A stretch of 64,000 bases of DNA from Nematostella vectensis. Lineage: Eukaryota > Cnidaria > Anthozoa > Actiniaria > Edwardsiidae. Shown in pieces: positions 1 to 11,500 of the stretch. The notes below the pieces were generated by a model. The model did no database searches and was not told the DNA's origin. It was given only the letters and a program-made list of their open reading frames with translations. Both the position numbers and the translations under genes were made by a program. The stretch is taken from positions 15,493,181-15,557,180 of the forward strand of contig NC_064036.1 of assembly GCF_932526225.1 (NCBI RefSeq), given 5' to 3'. Numbering within the stretch: the stretch's first letter is position 1; each line of letters opens with the position of its first letter.

Positions 1-3000
1 TTTACTGCAAGCCAGGTAAACTGCCTTTGGCCATTTTGTGCTGGGGGTTGCACAGTGTTATGAAAAATTGATTCATATTCCAAACTTAGAACTTGTAAAA
101 AGGGTATAAATAAGCTTCGTACAGCGAAATGTTGATGCATTTTATTCTTCTGGTGACCGTACTTTACGCAGACATCTTGTTTTGTCCAAAGCAGTTATTG
201 TTATTTTAAAAGACTTTGCAGTCTTTTTCTTGTCTTAGAATTGACGTAGATAGCAGGGTACTTTGTATGCGTTGAACGTTCTTTCAAGCGCAAAAACATA
301 TATATTTACCTTCCCCTCCTACTAGCTTCACTCAGCTTTCCAAAAGTCATCTGTGGAATCCCAGATGATAAGCGATGTGGATGTGAAAGATGTTTTAGGG
401 ATGACTGAAGATGTTTTGAAGAAGGATATGAGGGACTCTGCTGTCGCCAAGTATTTCGCTTGGACCAGTGGGACGGATGAAGCGTACGCATATATGGATC
501 TTTCCAAGGAATTCCTGGACGTTGTAGCAGAAGGTATCGTCCATTATGTTGTCAACCCCTTCTTCTTTCACTTGATCAGACTTACCACTCTGTATGTTTC
601 CCTTAACTTTTATCACGGCCCTTTCCTTTTCTTAACATAAATCTACAGTATCTCTCTCCCAAACCTATTAACACCATCTTCACTCATACCCCAACCTCAT
701 ACCCTTCCTTCCCTGGCTCTATCCCCCTTCCTTAACTCCTACATACCCTAACACCAACCTCCATACCCTAACCCAATCCCCCTCCATACCCCAACCCCAT
801 CCTTCTTTATACCCCAACCCCATCCTTTTCAATACTCAAGCCCCATCCTCCTCAACACCCCAACCCCATCCTCCTCACCACCCCAACCCCATCCTCCTCA
901 CCACCTCAACCCCATCCTCCTCAATACCCCAACCCCATCCTCCTCAACACCCCAACCCCATCCTCCTCACCACCCCAACCCCATCCTCCTCAACACCCCA
1001 ACCCCATCCTCCTCAACACCCAAAACCCATCCTCCTCAACACCCAACCCCATCCTCCTCAACACCCCAACCCCATCCTCCTCAACACCCCAACCCCATCC
1101 TCCTCACCACCCCAACCCCATCCTCCTCACCACCCAAAACCCATCCTCCTCAACACCCAACCCCATCCTCCTCAACACCCCAACCCCATCCTCCTCACCA
1201 CCCCAACCCCATCCTCCTCAACACCCCAACCCCATCCTCCTCAACACCCAAAACCCATCCTCCTCAACACCCCAACCCCATCCTCTTCAACACCCAACCC
1301 CATCCTCCTCAACACCCAAAACCCATCCTCCTCAATACCCCAACCCCATCCTCCTCACCACCTCAACCCCATCCTCCTCAACACCCCAACCCCATCCTCC
1401 TCAACACCCCAACCCCATCCTCCTCACCAACACCCCAAACCCATCCTCTTCAACACCCAACCCCATCCTCCTCAACACCCAACCCCATCCTCCTCAACCT
1501 CAACCCCATCCTCCTCAACACCCAAAACCCATCCTCCTCAACACCCCAACCCCATCCTCCTCACCACCCCAACCCCATCCTCCTCAATACCCCAACCCCA
1601 TCCTCCTCAACACCCCAACCCCATCCTCCTCACCACCCCAACCCCATTCTCCTCAATACCCCAACCCCATCCTTCTCAGCACCCCAACCCCATCCTCCTC
1701 ACCACCCCAATCCAATCCTCCTTAACAGCCCAACCCCATCCTCCTCAATACCCCAACCCAATCTTCCTCAACACCCAAACCTCATCCTCCTCACCACCTC
1801 AACCCAATCCTCCTTAACACCCCAACCTAATCCTCCTCAACACCCGAACCCAATCCTCCTCACCACCCCAACCCCATCCTCCTCCATACCACTAGCACCG
1901 GCCTTCCCATACCCTAACCCCATCCCCCTGCTTACTTCAGCCCTATATTCCATACCCCAACCCAATCCTCTTCCTTACCTTAGCCCCATTCTCTATATCC
2001 CAGCCCTCTCATCCTTTATACCCCAACCCAATCCTCCTCAACACCCCAACCCCATCCTCCCTACCACCCCAACCCAATCCTCCTCAATACCCCAACCCCA
2101 TCCTTCTCAACACCCCAACCCCATCCTCCTCACCACCCCAATCCAATCCTCCTTAACAGCCCAACCCCATCCTCCTCAATACCCCAACCCAATCTTCCTC
2201 AACACCCCAACCTCATCCTCCTCACCACCCCAATCCAATCCTCCTTAACAGCCCAACCCCATCCTCCTCAATACCCCAACCCAATCTTCCTCAACACCCC
2301 AACCCCATCCTCCTCACCACCCCAATCCAATCCTCCTTAACAGCCCAACCCCATCCTCCTCAATACCCCAACCCAATCTTCCTCAACACCCCAACCTCAT
2401 CCTCCTCACCACCCCAACCTAATCCTCCTCAACACCCGAACCCAATCCTCCTCACCACCCCAACCCCATCCTCCTCCATACCACTAGCACCGGCCTTCCC
2501 ATACCCCAACCCAATCCTCTTCCTTACCTTAGCCCCATTCTCTATATCCCAGCCCTCTCATCCTTTATACCCCAACCTCATCCTACTCCATACCACAACC
2601 CTACCCCCCCATACCCAAACTCTATCCTATTCCTTACCGAAACTCCGTCGTCCTCCATACCCCAACCCTATTCTCCTGCATACCCCAACCCTATTCTCCT
2701 GCATACACCAGCCCTATTCTTTTCCATACCCCAACCCCATCAACATTCACGCAGAATTTGCTTTTTTATATTTAATTAATTACCTTCTCATGCAGCTGTG
2801 GACGGTTTCAACGAGCTTTCTGCAACTACGTCTGATAGTGAGTTGGCCAGTAAGGCTCAAGCAGCGGTTCAAAAGTTTGATAGCGCTATGGAGAAAGAGA
2901 AGGAATCCAAGGCCATGATAGAGGCATTCAAAGCAAAAGTCGAAACTTACGTAAGTGAAAGAGTAATGGCAATCTTTAATTCCACATGTACATAATAGCA

Positions 3001-6000
3001 GGTCATCTTAACGGCCTGACAAGCGTTTATTTAGGGTTAGTGTAGTAATACCCATTGCCTCTTCATTAAACTGTTCGCGCTCTTATCGATAAACATAAAT
3101 GGATTTGAAATTTGGAACATTATGCTTCTGGTTCCCTTACAGTTTAACGGCCAGTACCAGAAATTGGCACGAAGCAAGAATTTGAAACAGGCTGTTACGG
3201 CTGTGCTGTCGGTTGTGCAGGGTTTGTCTGGCGACGTTTCCTCCGCCGCGTCCAAGATTAACAACTATGTGAATGGCATAGGTGGCGCTAGTGACCCAGC
3301 CGCAATGGAATCACTGCTTGCAGGCGCAGCCGAGGGTCTGGAGACCATCGACAGCGCGCTTGACTGTTACGAGAGAGCATTTAAGATGGTGGGACAAGCC
3401 ATTGCCAAGTGAGTGGTACACAGCACGCTTTAGTACTGACAATGTTAGTGAGTGGTACACAGCACGCTTTAGTACTGACGATGTTCCCTTGTTTGCCAAA
3501 CATGATCGTTGGGGCTACACACACAGTTGCGTTAATGTTGTGGTTTAACATAACGCACTTAGCGTGGGTTGTTTGTGTTGGTAAAGTTTTCCCGAACTAC
3601 GCGGCCACAGGCAAATGTATTTTCAACTACGCGGCCACAGGCAAATGTATTTTCCCTGGTGTTATTTTGCCTTGCTGGTGTTTTGCGCTGATATAACCAC
3701 GGCACAACATGTTCTTATTTTTTTCTTATTTTTTTTTTCAATTCTTGTGACGAGCCAGTCATGCTAACAGACTGGACACTGATTATGCCTCTTTGATTAA
3801 TCTAGATGTAAAGCTGGCGGTAATAATATCAATCACATATATACTACGGTGCTCAGTGAGGCAGCCATGGATGATGCCAATTGTCAGGCTGTTGTTGGAC
3901 TGGGTGTGCCTTCCAAGAACGACGTTAAGGGTATTGTCAGTAAAGCCGCTGGTTCCCTCGGCTTTAACAGCAATTGTGAGGTAATAGATATGTCTAACAC
4001 TGAAATAATTGTACAACAACTGCGACATTATGAATTTATCTTCAATATTGCAGCGGGTATTTAAATCCGTAAACAAAACGCATAAACTCGGTTGACCTAA
4101 GACAAACCGATCATTGGCGAACTACTTCGTAGCACGAGCTATAGATCAACTAGCCTGCTTGTAGGCGTTTACCCAGTGTTTTTTTTTCTTTTCTTTTTTT
4201 GCTATGTTTACCCAGTGTTTTTTTTCTTTTCTTTTTTTGCTATGTTTACCCAGTGTTTTTTTTTTTTCTTTTTTTTTTGCTATGTTTACCCAGTGTTTTT
4301 TTTTTCTTTTCTTTTTTTTGCTATGTTTACCCGGTGTTTTTTTTTCTTTTTTTTTTTTTTTTTGCTATGTTTACCCAGTGTTTTTTTTTTGCTATGTTCA
4401 CCCAGTGTTTTTTTTTCTTTTTTTTGCTATGTTTACCCGTTGTTTTTTTTTTCTTTTTCTTTTTGCTATGTTTACCCGGTGTGTTTTTTCTTCTTTTTTT
4501 TTTTTGCTATGTTTACCCAGTGTTTTTCTTTCCTTTATTTTTGCTATGTTTACTCGGTGTTTTAACTATGCGCCGAGTCGAAGCCGCCATCGACAGTGCT
4601 GAATAACGTATGCGCATGCGCGTGCTCTGGCGAAAACAAGCACAATCGTAGTGTTGAATCGTTCGAGAAAAGTACAAAAGGCTGACTTCAGTCGCTGTTT
4701 TGACTTACTGTACAGCATTTAATAATGAGGATAATAATGATAATGAGGGAGTCATAAAGAAAATTATAGCCTTAAGTTTGGTCTAATTTTCTTAGCATTC
4801 GCCAAAATGTGACAGTTCGCCGGTAAAAAGCCGCCATTTCAAAACATAAAGGCTGGCTTAACCGCGCGGTACTGGAACCAGTCTTGCGTTTTTCAGCACT
4901 GGCGCCGCGCCATCTTGTTTTGTTCTGGCCGCGCGAAAGCTGGAACGAGCGCTTCACTCGCGCCAAGCTAGCGCGGCCAAAAACAAGATGGCGACCACGA
5001 CTTAACGCATAGCGAAAAAAACACCGGGTAAACGCCTGCAAGCAGGCTATAGATCAACACAAGGCTGAAATGGAAGATTGCACGTCTTTGTGAAACCCAC
5101 GAGTAGTTGCACTGACGTTTCAAGCGTTAACCCAAGTCGTAGCAAAAGAAACTAAAGCGGGATTGGTGGGTTCTATTTATATTTGAGTTCGCCAACAATA
5201 GGTAGTCGGCCGGACAGAGGATGATTTCAACGTGTTGGTTTATGGTTTGTCTATACCACGCCTACGCAGACCACCTAGCTTTTCCACAGCTTGTCTGTAG
5301 TCTTTCTAGTTATACCGATCAGTATCACATGCATGTAGAAACATCATAACGTCACTTGGCCAATATTACTTGTGCCAGGCAGTGCCGGCACGTTTTCGGG
5401 TTTTACGAGATTATTGCAAACACAAAGCTATACGGTTTCTTCACGCCGGTTGAGGCCACCGGGTTCAAGAGTGCCAGCACGAGCTATCAGTGTGGCTTCT
5501 CTTGCTTTGCTTTGCTTTGCTTTGCTTTGCTTTGCTTTGCTTTGCTTTGCTTTGCTTTGCTTTGCTTTGCTTTGCTTTGCTTTGCTTTGCTTTGCTTTGC
5601 TTTGCTTTGCTTTGCTTTGCTTTGCTTTGCTTTGCTTTGCTTTGCTTTGCTTTGCTTTGCTTTGCTTTGCTTTGCTTTGCTTTGCTTTGCTTTGCTTTGC
5701 TTTGCTTTGCTTTGCTTTGCTTTGCTTTGCTTTGCTTTGCTTTGCTTTGCTTTGCTTTGCTTTGCTTTGCTTTGCTTTGCTTTGCTTTGCTTTGCTTTGC
5801 TTTGCTTTGCTTTGCTTTGCTTTGCTTTGCTTTGCTTTGCTTTGCTTTGCTTTGCTTTGCTTTGCTTTGCTTTGCTTTGCTTTGCTTTGCTTTGCTTTGC
5901 TTTGCTTTGCTTTGCTTTGCTTTGCTTTGCTTTGCTTTGCTTTGCTTTGCTTTGCTTTGCTTTGCTTTGCTTTGCTTTGCTTTGCTTTGCTTTGCTTTGC

Positions 6001-7314
6001 TTTGCTTTGCTTTGCTTTGCTTTGCTTTGCTTTGCTTTGCTTTGCTTTGCTTTGCTTTGCTTTGCTTTGCTTTGCTTTGCTTTGCTTTGCTTTGCTTTGC
6101 TTTGCTTTGCTTTGCTTTGCTTTGCTTTGCTTTGCTTTGCTTTGCTTTGCTTTGCTTTGCTTTGCTTTGCTTTGCTTTGCTTTGCTTTGCTTTGCTTTGC
6201 TTTGCTTTGCTTTGCTTTGCTTTGCTTTGCTTTGCTTTGCTTTGCTTTGCTTTGCTTTGCTTTGCTTTGCTTTGCTTTGCTTTGCTTTGCTTTGCTTTGC
6301 TTTGCTTTGCTTTGCTTTGCTTTGCTTTGCTTTGCTTTGCTTTGCTTTGCTTTGCTTTGCTTTGCTTTGCTTTGCTTTGCTTTGCTTTGCTTTGCTTTGC
6401 TTTGCTTTGCTTTGCTTTGCTTTGCTTTGCTTTGCTTTGCTTTGCTTTGCTTTGCTTTGCTTTGCTTTGCTTTGCTTTGCTTTGCTTTGCTTTGCTTTGC
6501 TTTGCTTTGCTTTGCTTTGCTTTGCTTTGCTTTGCTTTGCTTTGCTTTGCTTTGCTTTGCTTTGCTTTGCTTTGCTTTGCTTTGCTTTGCTTTGCTTTGC
6601 TTTGCTTTGCTTTGCTTTGCTTTGCTTTGCTTTGCTTTGCTTTGCTTTGCTTTGCTTTGCTTTGCTTTGCTTTGCTTTGCTTTGCTTTGCTTTGCTTTTT
6701 CCTTATGACGCTTATGGCTGCGACCATCTCCCCCCCTCCCCCCAGCAATTCCTAGGTACGCGTCTATAAAATATACCTTTCAACCTTAGTTTTTCTATAG
6801 CTTGTCTGTCTTTCTATTTATGCTAATTCACAGCACCTCCAAACATAGTAAATAATCTGCGCCAGTTTTGCTGGGCCTACCATATGAGTCATTTTATAAG
6901 GGGCGTAAGGGGAGGGCGAAAACCGCAAAACCGCACAAAAAATGCCAAGAACCGCAAAACCCGCAAAATAAGTCAATAACCGTAAAGCCGCACAGTCTAG
7001 ATAAACCCCAATACCGCGGATTGAAATACGAAAAAAACAAAATACCGCGCCTGATTTAAGGCAAACCCGCATCACCGCAAACCTTTACGCCCCCCTCAAT
7101 TTTGCCACAGGCTAACCGCCGTGACCAGGCCAGTGACGCAGGGGCTGGTGACATCGAGGGAGAGGAATCGACTCTGTCTTCTTCCCAGAAGATGACCGTG
7201 TGTAATCTGAGAGACAAGCATAGCAAGACAAACGCCCAGATTAGAGATCTCATGGAGGTGCTGGAGTCTCAGATCGCGCTAGTCAAGTGCGACGGTGAAG
7301 GCAACATTGCATGA
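1..7314 (+). CDS. Unrecognised helical protein gene, 5' partial, about six exons
   Basis: I do not recognise this protein. Exons that join in frame are 336-533, 2796-2950, 3143-3408, 3857-3980 and 7111-7314 (TGA stop). Bases 1-15, ending in a gtaaac donor, are probably the end of an earlier exon. Phases agree at every junction (1/1, 0/0, 2/2, 0/0), and the 1-15 piece also fits (YCKP-AFQKSS). The visible part is about 320 residues and rich in Ala, Ser, Lys and Glu. It reads as amphipathic helices (for example AKAAVQKF-type stretches) with a few scattered cysteines (LDCYER, NCQAVV, NSNCE, TVCNL, VKCDG). I see no membrane segment, and any signal peptide would lie upstream of the window. An AATAAA follows 79 bases after the stop. 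The splice logic makes it a convincing gene, but the function is unknown. Confidence 0.75.
655..2740. repeat. 23-bp minisatellite in intron 1 of the first gene
   Basis: About 2 kb of C-rich tandem repeat. The basic unit is near 23 bp (CAACACCCCAACCCCATCCT plus CCT) with 22-bp variants that lose one C. Between about 1,690 and 2,580 a higher-order pattern appears: several multi-unit blocks, including the CCACTAGCACCGGCCTTCCC block, occur twice. It fills almost all of the 2,262-bp intron between exons 336-533 and 2796-2950. Confidence 0.95.
3409..3486 (+). repeat. 39-bp tandem duplication starting at a splice donor
   Basis: The unit 3409-3447 begins at the first intron base after exon 3143-3408 (gtgagtggtacacagcacgc onward) and is repeated at 3448-3486 with two changes. 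It therefore creates a second, identical GTGAGT donor 39 bp downstream. Reading through to the second donor gives an immediate in-frame TGA. Confidence 0.95.
3595..3654. repeat. 30-bp perfect tandem duplication
   Basis: The unit aactacgcggccacaggcaa plus ten bases is present twice without change at 3595-3624 and 3625-3654. It lies in the same intron as the 39-bp donor duplication, which suggests a locally duplication-prone stretch. Confidence 0.95.
4142..5058. mobile_element. Mutator-like DNA element with 9-bp target duplication
   Basis: An element of about 900 bp (4151-5049) is bounded by the 9-bp direct repeat TAGATCAAC at 4142-4150 and 5050-5058. Its ends are inverted: left TAGCCTGCTTGTAGGCGTTT, and right (reverse complement) TAGCCTGCTTGCAGGCGTTT. 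Similarity continues inward through TTTACCCGGTG, polyT and CTATGCG. A 9-bp duplication with long inverted ends is typical of MULE-type elements. The interior has no transposase, so it is non-autonomous. Part of its interior recurs at 38,555-38,873. It sits in the last intron of the first gene. Confidence 0.7.
4165..4563. repeat. T-rich minisatellite grown from the element's left terminal repeat
   Basis: About ten copies of a 35-45 bp unit, GCTATGTTTACCCAGTG followed by a variable T/CT tract. The motif is the same as the inner part of the terminal inverted repeat of the surrounding Mutator-like element, which has a single copy at the right end. The left terminal repeat therefore seems to have been amplified in place. 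The Phe-rich open frames across it are a by-product. Confidence 0.85.
5502..6697. repeat. (TTGCT)n pentanucleotide array, about 239 copies
   Basis: About 1.2 kb of an essentially perfect TTGCT pentamer in the last intron of the first gene, with no interruptions seen. Because 5 is not a multiple of 3 and no frame of the unit contains a stop, several frames on both strands stay open. The encoded CFALL and AKQSK repeats are not evidence of a protein. Confidence 0.97.
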
Positions 7315-7392
7315 ATGAGTTAAACTGATAATGGTTCTGTGTGTGTATTAAATACAGAGGAACAGATCTGTAATCGCTTAAATTACATAAAA

Positions 7393-7398
7393 AATAAA
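7393..7398 (+). promoter_or_regulatory. Polyadenylation signal of the first gene
   Basis: AATAAA 79 bases downstream of the TGA at 7312-7314, the expected position for the mRNA 3' end. Confidence 0.7.
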
Positions 7399-8353
7399 GC
7401 AGCAAACTATGAGAACTTTATGAATGTTTATTTCCAGCGGTGTAGCCAGGATTTTTAATAGGAGGGGACTGAAAAGGGACTTTCAAGGCATATTTTCCTG
7501 TATTTTAGATAATGTCTCATACATTTACTGTATTTACTAGGGGGGGGGGGCAGAGCAATATGCATCGTGATCGCAGTAGCAGTGGGGGACGACACGTTAG
7601 CAAAACAATACCTCAATATGAAAGGAATGGGGGTAGGCTTGGATTAATTTGATACTGGAGGAGGGGGAGGGAGTATTTTTCACTCATGGTAAAGGCGGAG
7701 CGCCCTTCGGATAGCGATGGGAGCGTCACGCCTTAGGCCTGGTTCACACTATAGGAAAGAAGCGTAGACTAGCAAAATTAATTTGTGCGCGACATCAAGG
7801 TTGATGATGTAAATCAACCGCGGGCACGTTGCGTAGGTTCTAATGCTTTGGTTTGCCTATCCATACGATGAGGTGTTTTCACCTCACAAAAGCAAAGAGA
7901 GAAAAAACAAAAACTGCCATAGTGTAATTTGGGCCTAATTGTGATCCTTCGCGGTCCTGTTGCTTAGGGTAACCGATTTTATTACTTTGGCGCCAACACT
8001 TCACGCTTTACGGAAACCACCTGTAACAAACAAGTCACGTGACAGACAACCCGCCGACCTACAACGGCATGGCAGGCAAATTTGGGGAATGTAGAATTAC
8101 CCCAACAAGAAACCCATCAGTTAATATTTACGGAAATTCATGCGTGACACGCAGTCCATAATAAGTAGGATCTTAGTTTGCATCCTGAATTAAATGCTCT
8201 CTAAATATTATCTCCGGCTTTCATGAGTCAAATCAGTTTCTAACAATAGACCCATTGGATCCATGATCTCAACTCGTAAAAAAAGGAATGACAAACAAAC
8301 AATCCTGGTCCACGTTTTTATCTCGATTTTTCTAAGGATTATTTTTCTATAAA
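7399..8353. other. Intergenic gap before Rab27, with a small MITE
   Basis: No coding exon is visible. It holds a degenerate repeat with the phrase gtagccaggatttttaatag near 7,440, a G run near 7,541-7,550, the MITE at 7733-7938 and the 5' flank of Rab27 exon 1a. I see no clear TATA box. Confidence 0.5.
7733..7938. mobile_element. MITE, about 206 bp, imperfect inverted ends
   Basis: Left end TTAGGCCTGGTTCACACTAT. The right end, reverse-complemented, is TTAGGCCCAAATTACACTAT. The inverted ends are about 20 bp, with no coding capacity inside. A TA or TWA target duplication is possible but cannot be separated from the inverted ends. Confidence 0.55.
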
Positions 8354-8527
8354 ATGGCGGAGCATCCAGAAGAGGAAGAAGATCAAGGCAAGGAATTCCT
8401 GATCAAGTTCTTGGCGCTGGGGGACTCGGGCGTGGGGAAAACGAGTCTTCTTTACCAGTACACAGATAGTCACTTTAACCCGCGCTTTGTACCCACGATT
8501 GGAATAGACTTCAGAGAGAAGAGAGTG
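8354..8527 (+). other. rab27: Rab27 alternative first coding exon 1a
   Basis: ATG at 8354. It encodes [19 protein letters not shown], then the P-loop and a switch I of [18 protein letters not shown], and ends at a gtcagt donor in phase 0. Compared with 1b it has a longer acidic N-terminus and several switch I changes ([10 protein letters not shown] against [10 protein letters not shown]). There are no stops, the catalytic residues are intact and the donor is usable, so it looks functional. A decaying tandem duplicate is the alternative. Confidence 0.8.
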
Positions 8528-11500
8528 GTCAGTATCTCAGCTTTCGCCTCTAGATTTAGAAATATGTGACGAGAAAAAAACTGTATAATTTAAGTATACC
8601 TTGAGCCTTTATAGCCTATAACGGTCCTTAGCAACAGGGTTAACGTGTGGGCTGTTGTTGTTGTTTTTATTTATTTTGTCAATGACAACAAAAGAAATAT
8701 CCTCTGTATGTTGGACGGAGTAGCCCAACAGACAATGAGAAGTGTACACGAGGAAAATCGTTTTTTTCGAAATGAGTGGGTACATCCCAATTTTAAAAGG
8801 CAGATCTTCGCGTCCAAGTTGGACGTCCAAAGTGGTCTCATTTAGGAACAACGAAACGGCGAAAGGTCTACTATGTTCACCATTCTGCGACAGTTGTTAC
8901 CACCGATCTCCCCCCCCCCCCCCCCTAAAAAAAAGCAAAAACGAAATACAACAACAACTATAATAATAATTCATATTGGAAGTTCATAAACAAGATGATA
9001 ATAAGATTGTTGTACCAGACAACCTACGAGAGGTGGGGTCTTTAAATCAACCAAATTGCAAGATAGTTTCTATCGTCAGGATTTATGGAAGAGCGCACTA
9101 TCATACTAAGCTCTCTGTTCGATATTGATAAGATCGCACGGTGATGATAGAGATGAGTTGTTTGTTATCATAATGATGATGATGACAGCTACTGCTCTCA
9201 ACTCCCAAATTCCATTGTTCCGGTTTTTAAAAGGTCAAATTACATCTTCGTAATTTTTCAAAATATGATGAACGAACATATTATATCCTCCTCTTATTTG
9301 AGGGCGTATAATTTTACCGCCAACAAGATACTCCCTCTACCTGATTTCTTGCTATCCAATCAAAATGCTTATCATAGCTCTACTGTCCAATCAAAGAGCG
9401 TGTTACATTATTCTTGTCTAGTGTTGTTTTCTGTCCATTCGAAATTTGTTCCAAGATGGCGGATCCTGGGGGTGATTATGACTATCTTATAAAATTCCTA
9501 GCCCTGGGCGATTCAGGCGTTGGAAAAACAAGTATTCTCTACCAATATACAGACGAGTCATTTAACCCTAAATTCATATCAACTGTTGGGATTGACTTTA
9601 GAGAGAAACGAGTTGTAAGTATAACCATGTTATGCTGTGTAATGTTATGCTATGTTTCAGCTGACAGGATATTCTTTCGACCGAACCATTTCTCACGAGA
9701 CTGAATTTACGGCGTTTTATGAAAACCAAGCACGTTTTGGAGAAGCTTTTGATTTCGTTTGAGGAGTTTGTTATTGCTGCTATCAGAAACGTAATGCTTT
9801 GCCAAAAATGCTCGGTGTTTTGAAATTCGCTTTTTCTATTTCTGGCAGCTGCTGTTTCTGCATAAACTTAAATGAGAAATTGATTCCTTCCTTATCACAA
9901 GCAACAACACAAAACATTTTTATATTCAATTCCAAGCTTTTTACAGTCATTTATGTAATGGTAAAAGGGCTGCATGTCTCTAGTTGTAGACAGTATAATT
10001 TCAATATGCCCAAGTATTCATTCGGACAAATTATTCCTTACACATTGTTATTCTTTCTTCCGTAATGTGATTTTTCTTCGGATTATGACTTTGATATAAT
10101 TTTTGAATATAGAGAAAAAGTAAAAAAGAATGGGATTTGCATTGTTTGTTATAAATCCCGTGTTTTGCCACCTCTTATATTTTTGGTAAATGTTTATTAG
10201 ATAGACACTTTCCAATTATTTACCTATTATTATTTGAATAAATTCAATACACCTCAACAGGTGTAAAGAAATTTACATTCCATATTTTTCTGTTCATCCA
10301 CAGATTTCTTGTATTATAAAGCAATTATCCAAGCTATTTTTTAAGCATTTCGCAAGACATTGGCAAGAAAACATTGCGTTTAATTATTTTAACCATTACC
10401 CTATAATCCAATTGATTGAATTTCAATAATTGTGTATCTGTTTTAGGGATACAATTTTACCGAAGGGATGAATTAGGAATGCTATAGTTTTCGATTGTCT
10501 CCTAATTTTATTTCAAAGATAGAATTCCTTAAAAACGCACTCACTAGTTTTTTTTTTCTCCAAGAAAGAGAATAGATCTTTATCGTACTTGATGTGTCCG
10601 CCTACTTGATTTATTTACACTAAAATTTATAGTATCTTGAAATGAATATCCAGTGAGGAGAAGTCTGTTAAGGTTTTTTTTACAGAACTGGCTATACTCA
10701 TCTGTATGTTGTCTTGTACACATTGTAGAATATGTTTATTTTAATTGAAATTGGTTCGTGATTTCTAGGTTCATCACCCATTAAACCCTGATGGTGAACG
10801 ATCAACAAGAGGACAACGCATTCACTTGCAACTATGGGATACTGCCGGCCAGGAACGGTGAGCAAATTCCTAGTAAATTACTATGGACTTCATACAGAAG
10901 ACATTTTAAGACAAGGGTGTTGGATGGCAAGGGGCAGAGGGGGAGCACTTGCTCCTTCATTTAGAAAAATTGAGAGGCAGGTCCCCCAATTTTCCTTAGA
11001 GTATTCTTTTACAAGAACACTCTTTTACATGAACACACAGTTTACACCTAAATATGAATCAAGCATCACATATATATTGACGGCTTGATAAAAAATGATG
11101 CTTTTGTGACAACTTTTTGGGACCACTCCACTGCCACTTCACATCAGTCATGTCCCTATCCTGTCCCTTGTTTCTGAGTGGCTCCCTTGTTTTTGTTCTT
11201 GTAGGTTTAGAAGTTTAACAACTGCATTCTTCCGGGATGCTATGGGTTTTCTTCTTGTCTTTGACTTAACACATGAGCAGTCTTTTGTTAACATTCGCAA
11301 CTGGCTAAGTCAATTACAGACGCATGCGTACTGTGAGAATCCAGATATAGGTATGTGATATGCTACTATAATATGGTGGATATAGGTACTATGTGATATG
11401 ATAACTATAATGATATGGTGGATGTAGGTATGTGGTATGATATGGTGGATATAGGTGTATGATATTATACTTGTTACGGTGAAAAAGGAATAATTTGTCA

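Noticed and set aside
4176-4606. Three overlapping Phe-rich open frames
   Set aside because: T-rich sub-repeats of a transposon end, with no coding signature.
5356-6769. Long open frames of more than 400 codons on both strands (CFALL and AKQSK repeats)
   Set aside because: They are the pentamer array read in several frames. No start context, splice logic or non-repeat domain supports a protein.
8354-8569. Reading Rab27 exon 1a as a separate truncated gene or pseudogene
   Set aside because: The frame is clean, the P-loop and switch I are intact and the donor phase fits exon 2, so an alternative first exon is simpler. Not fully excluded.
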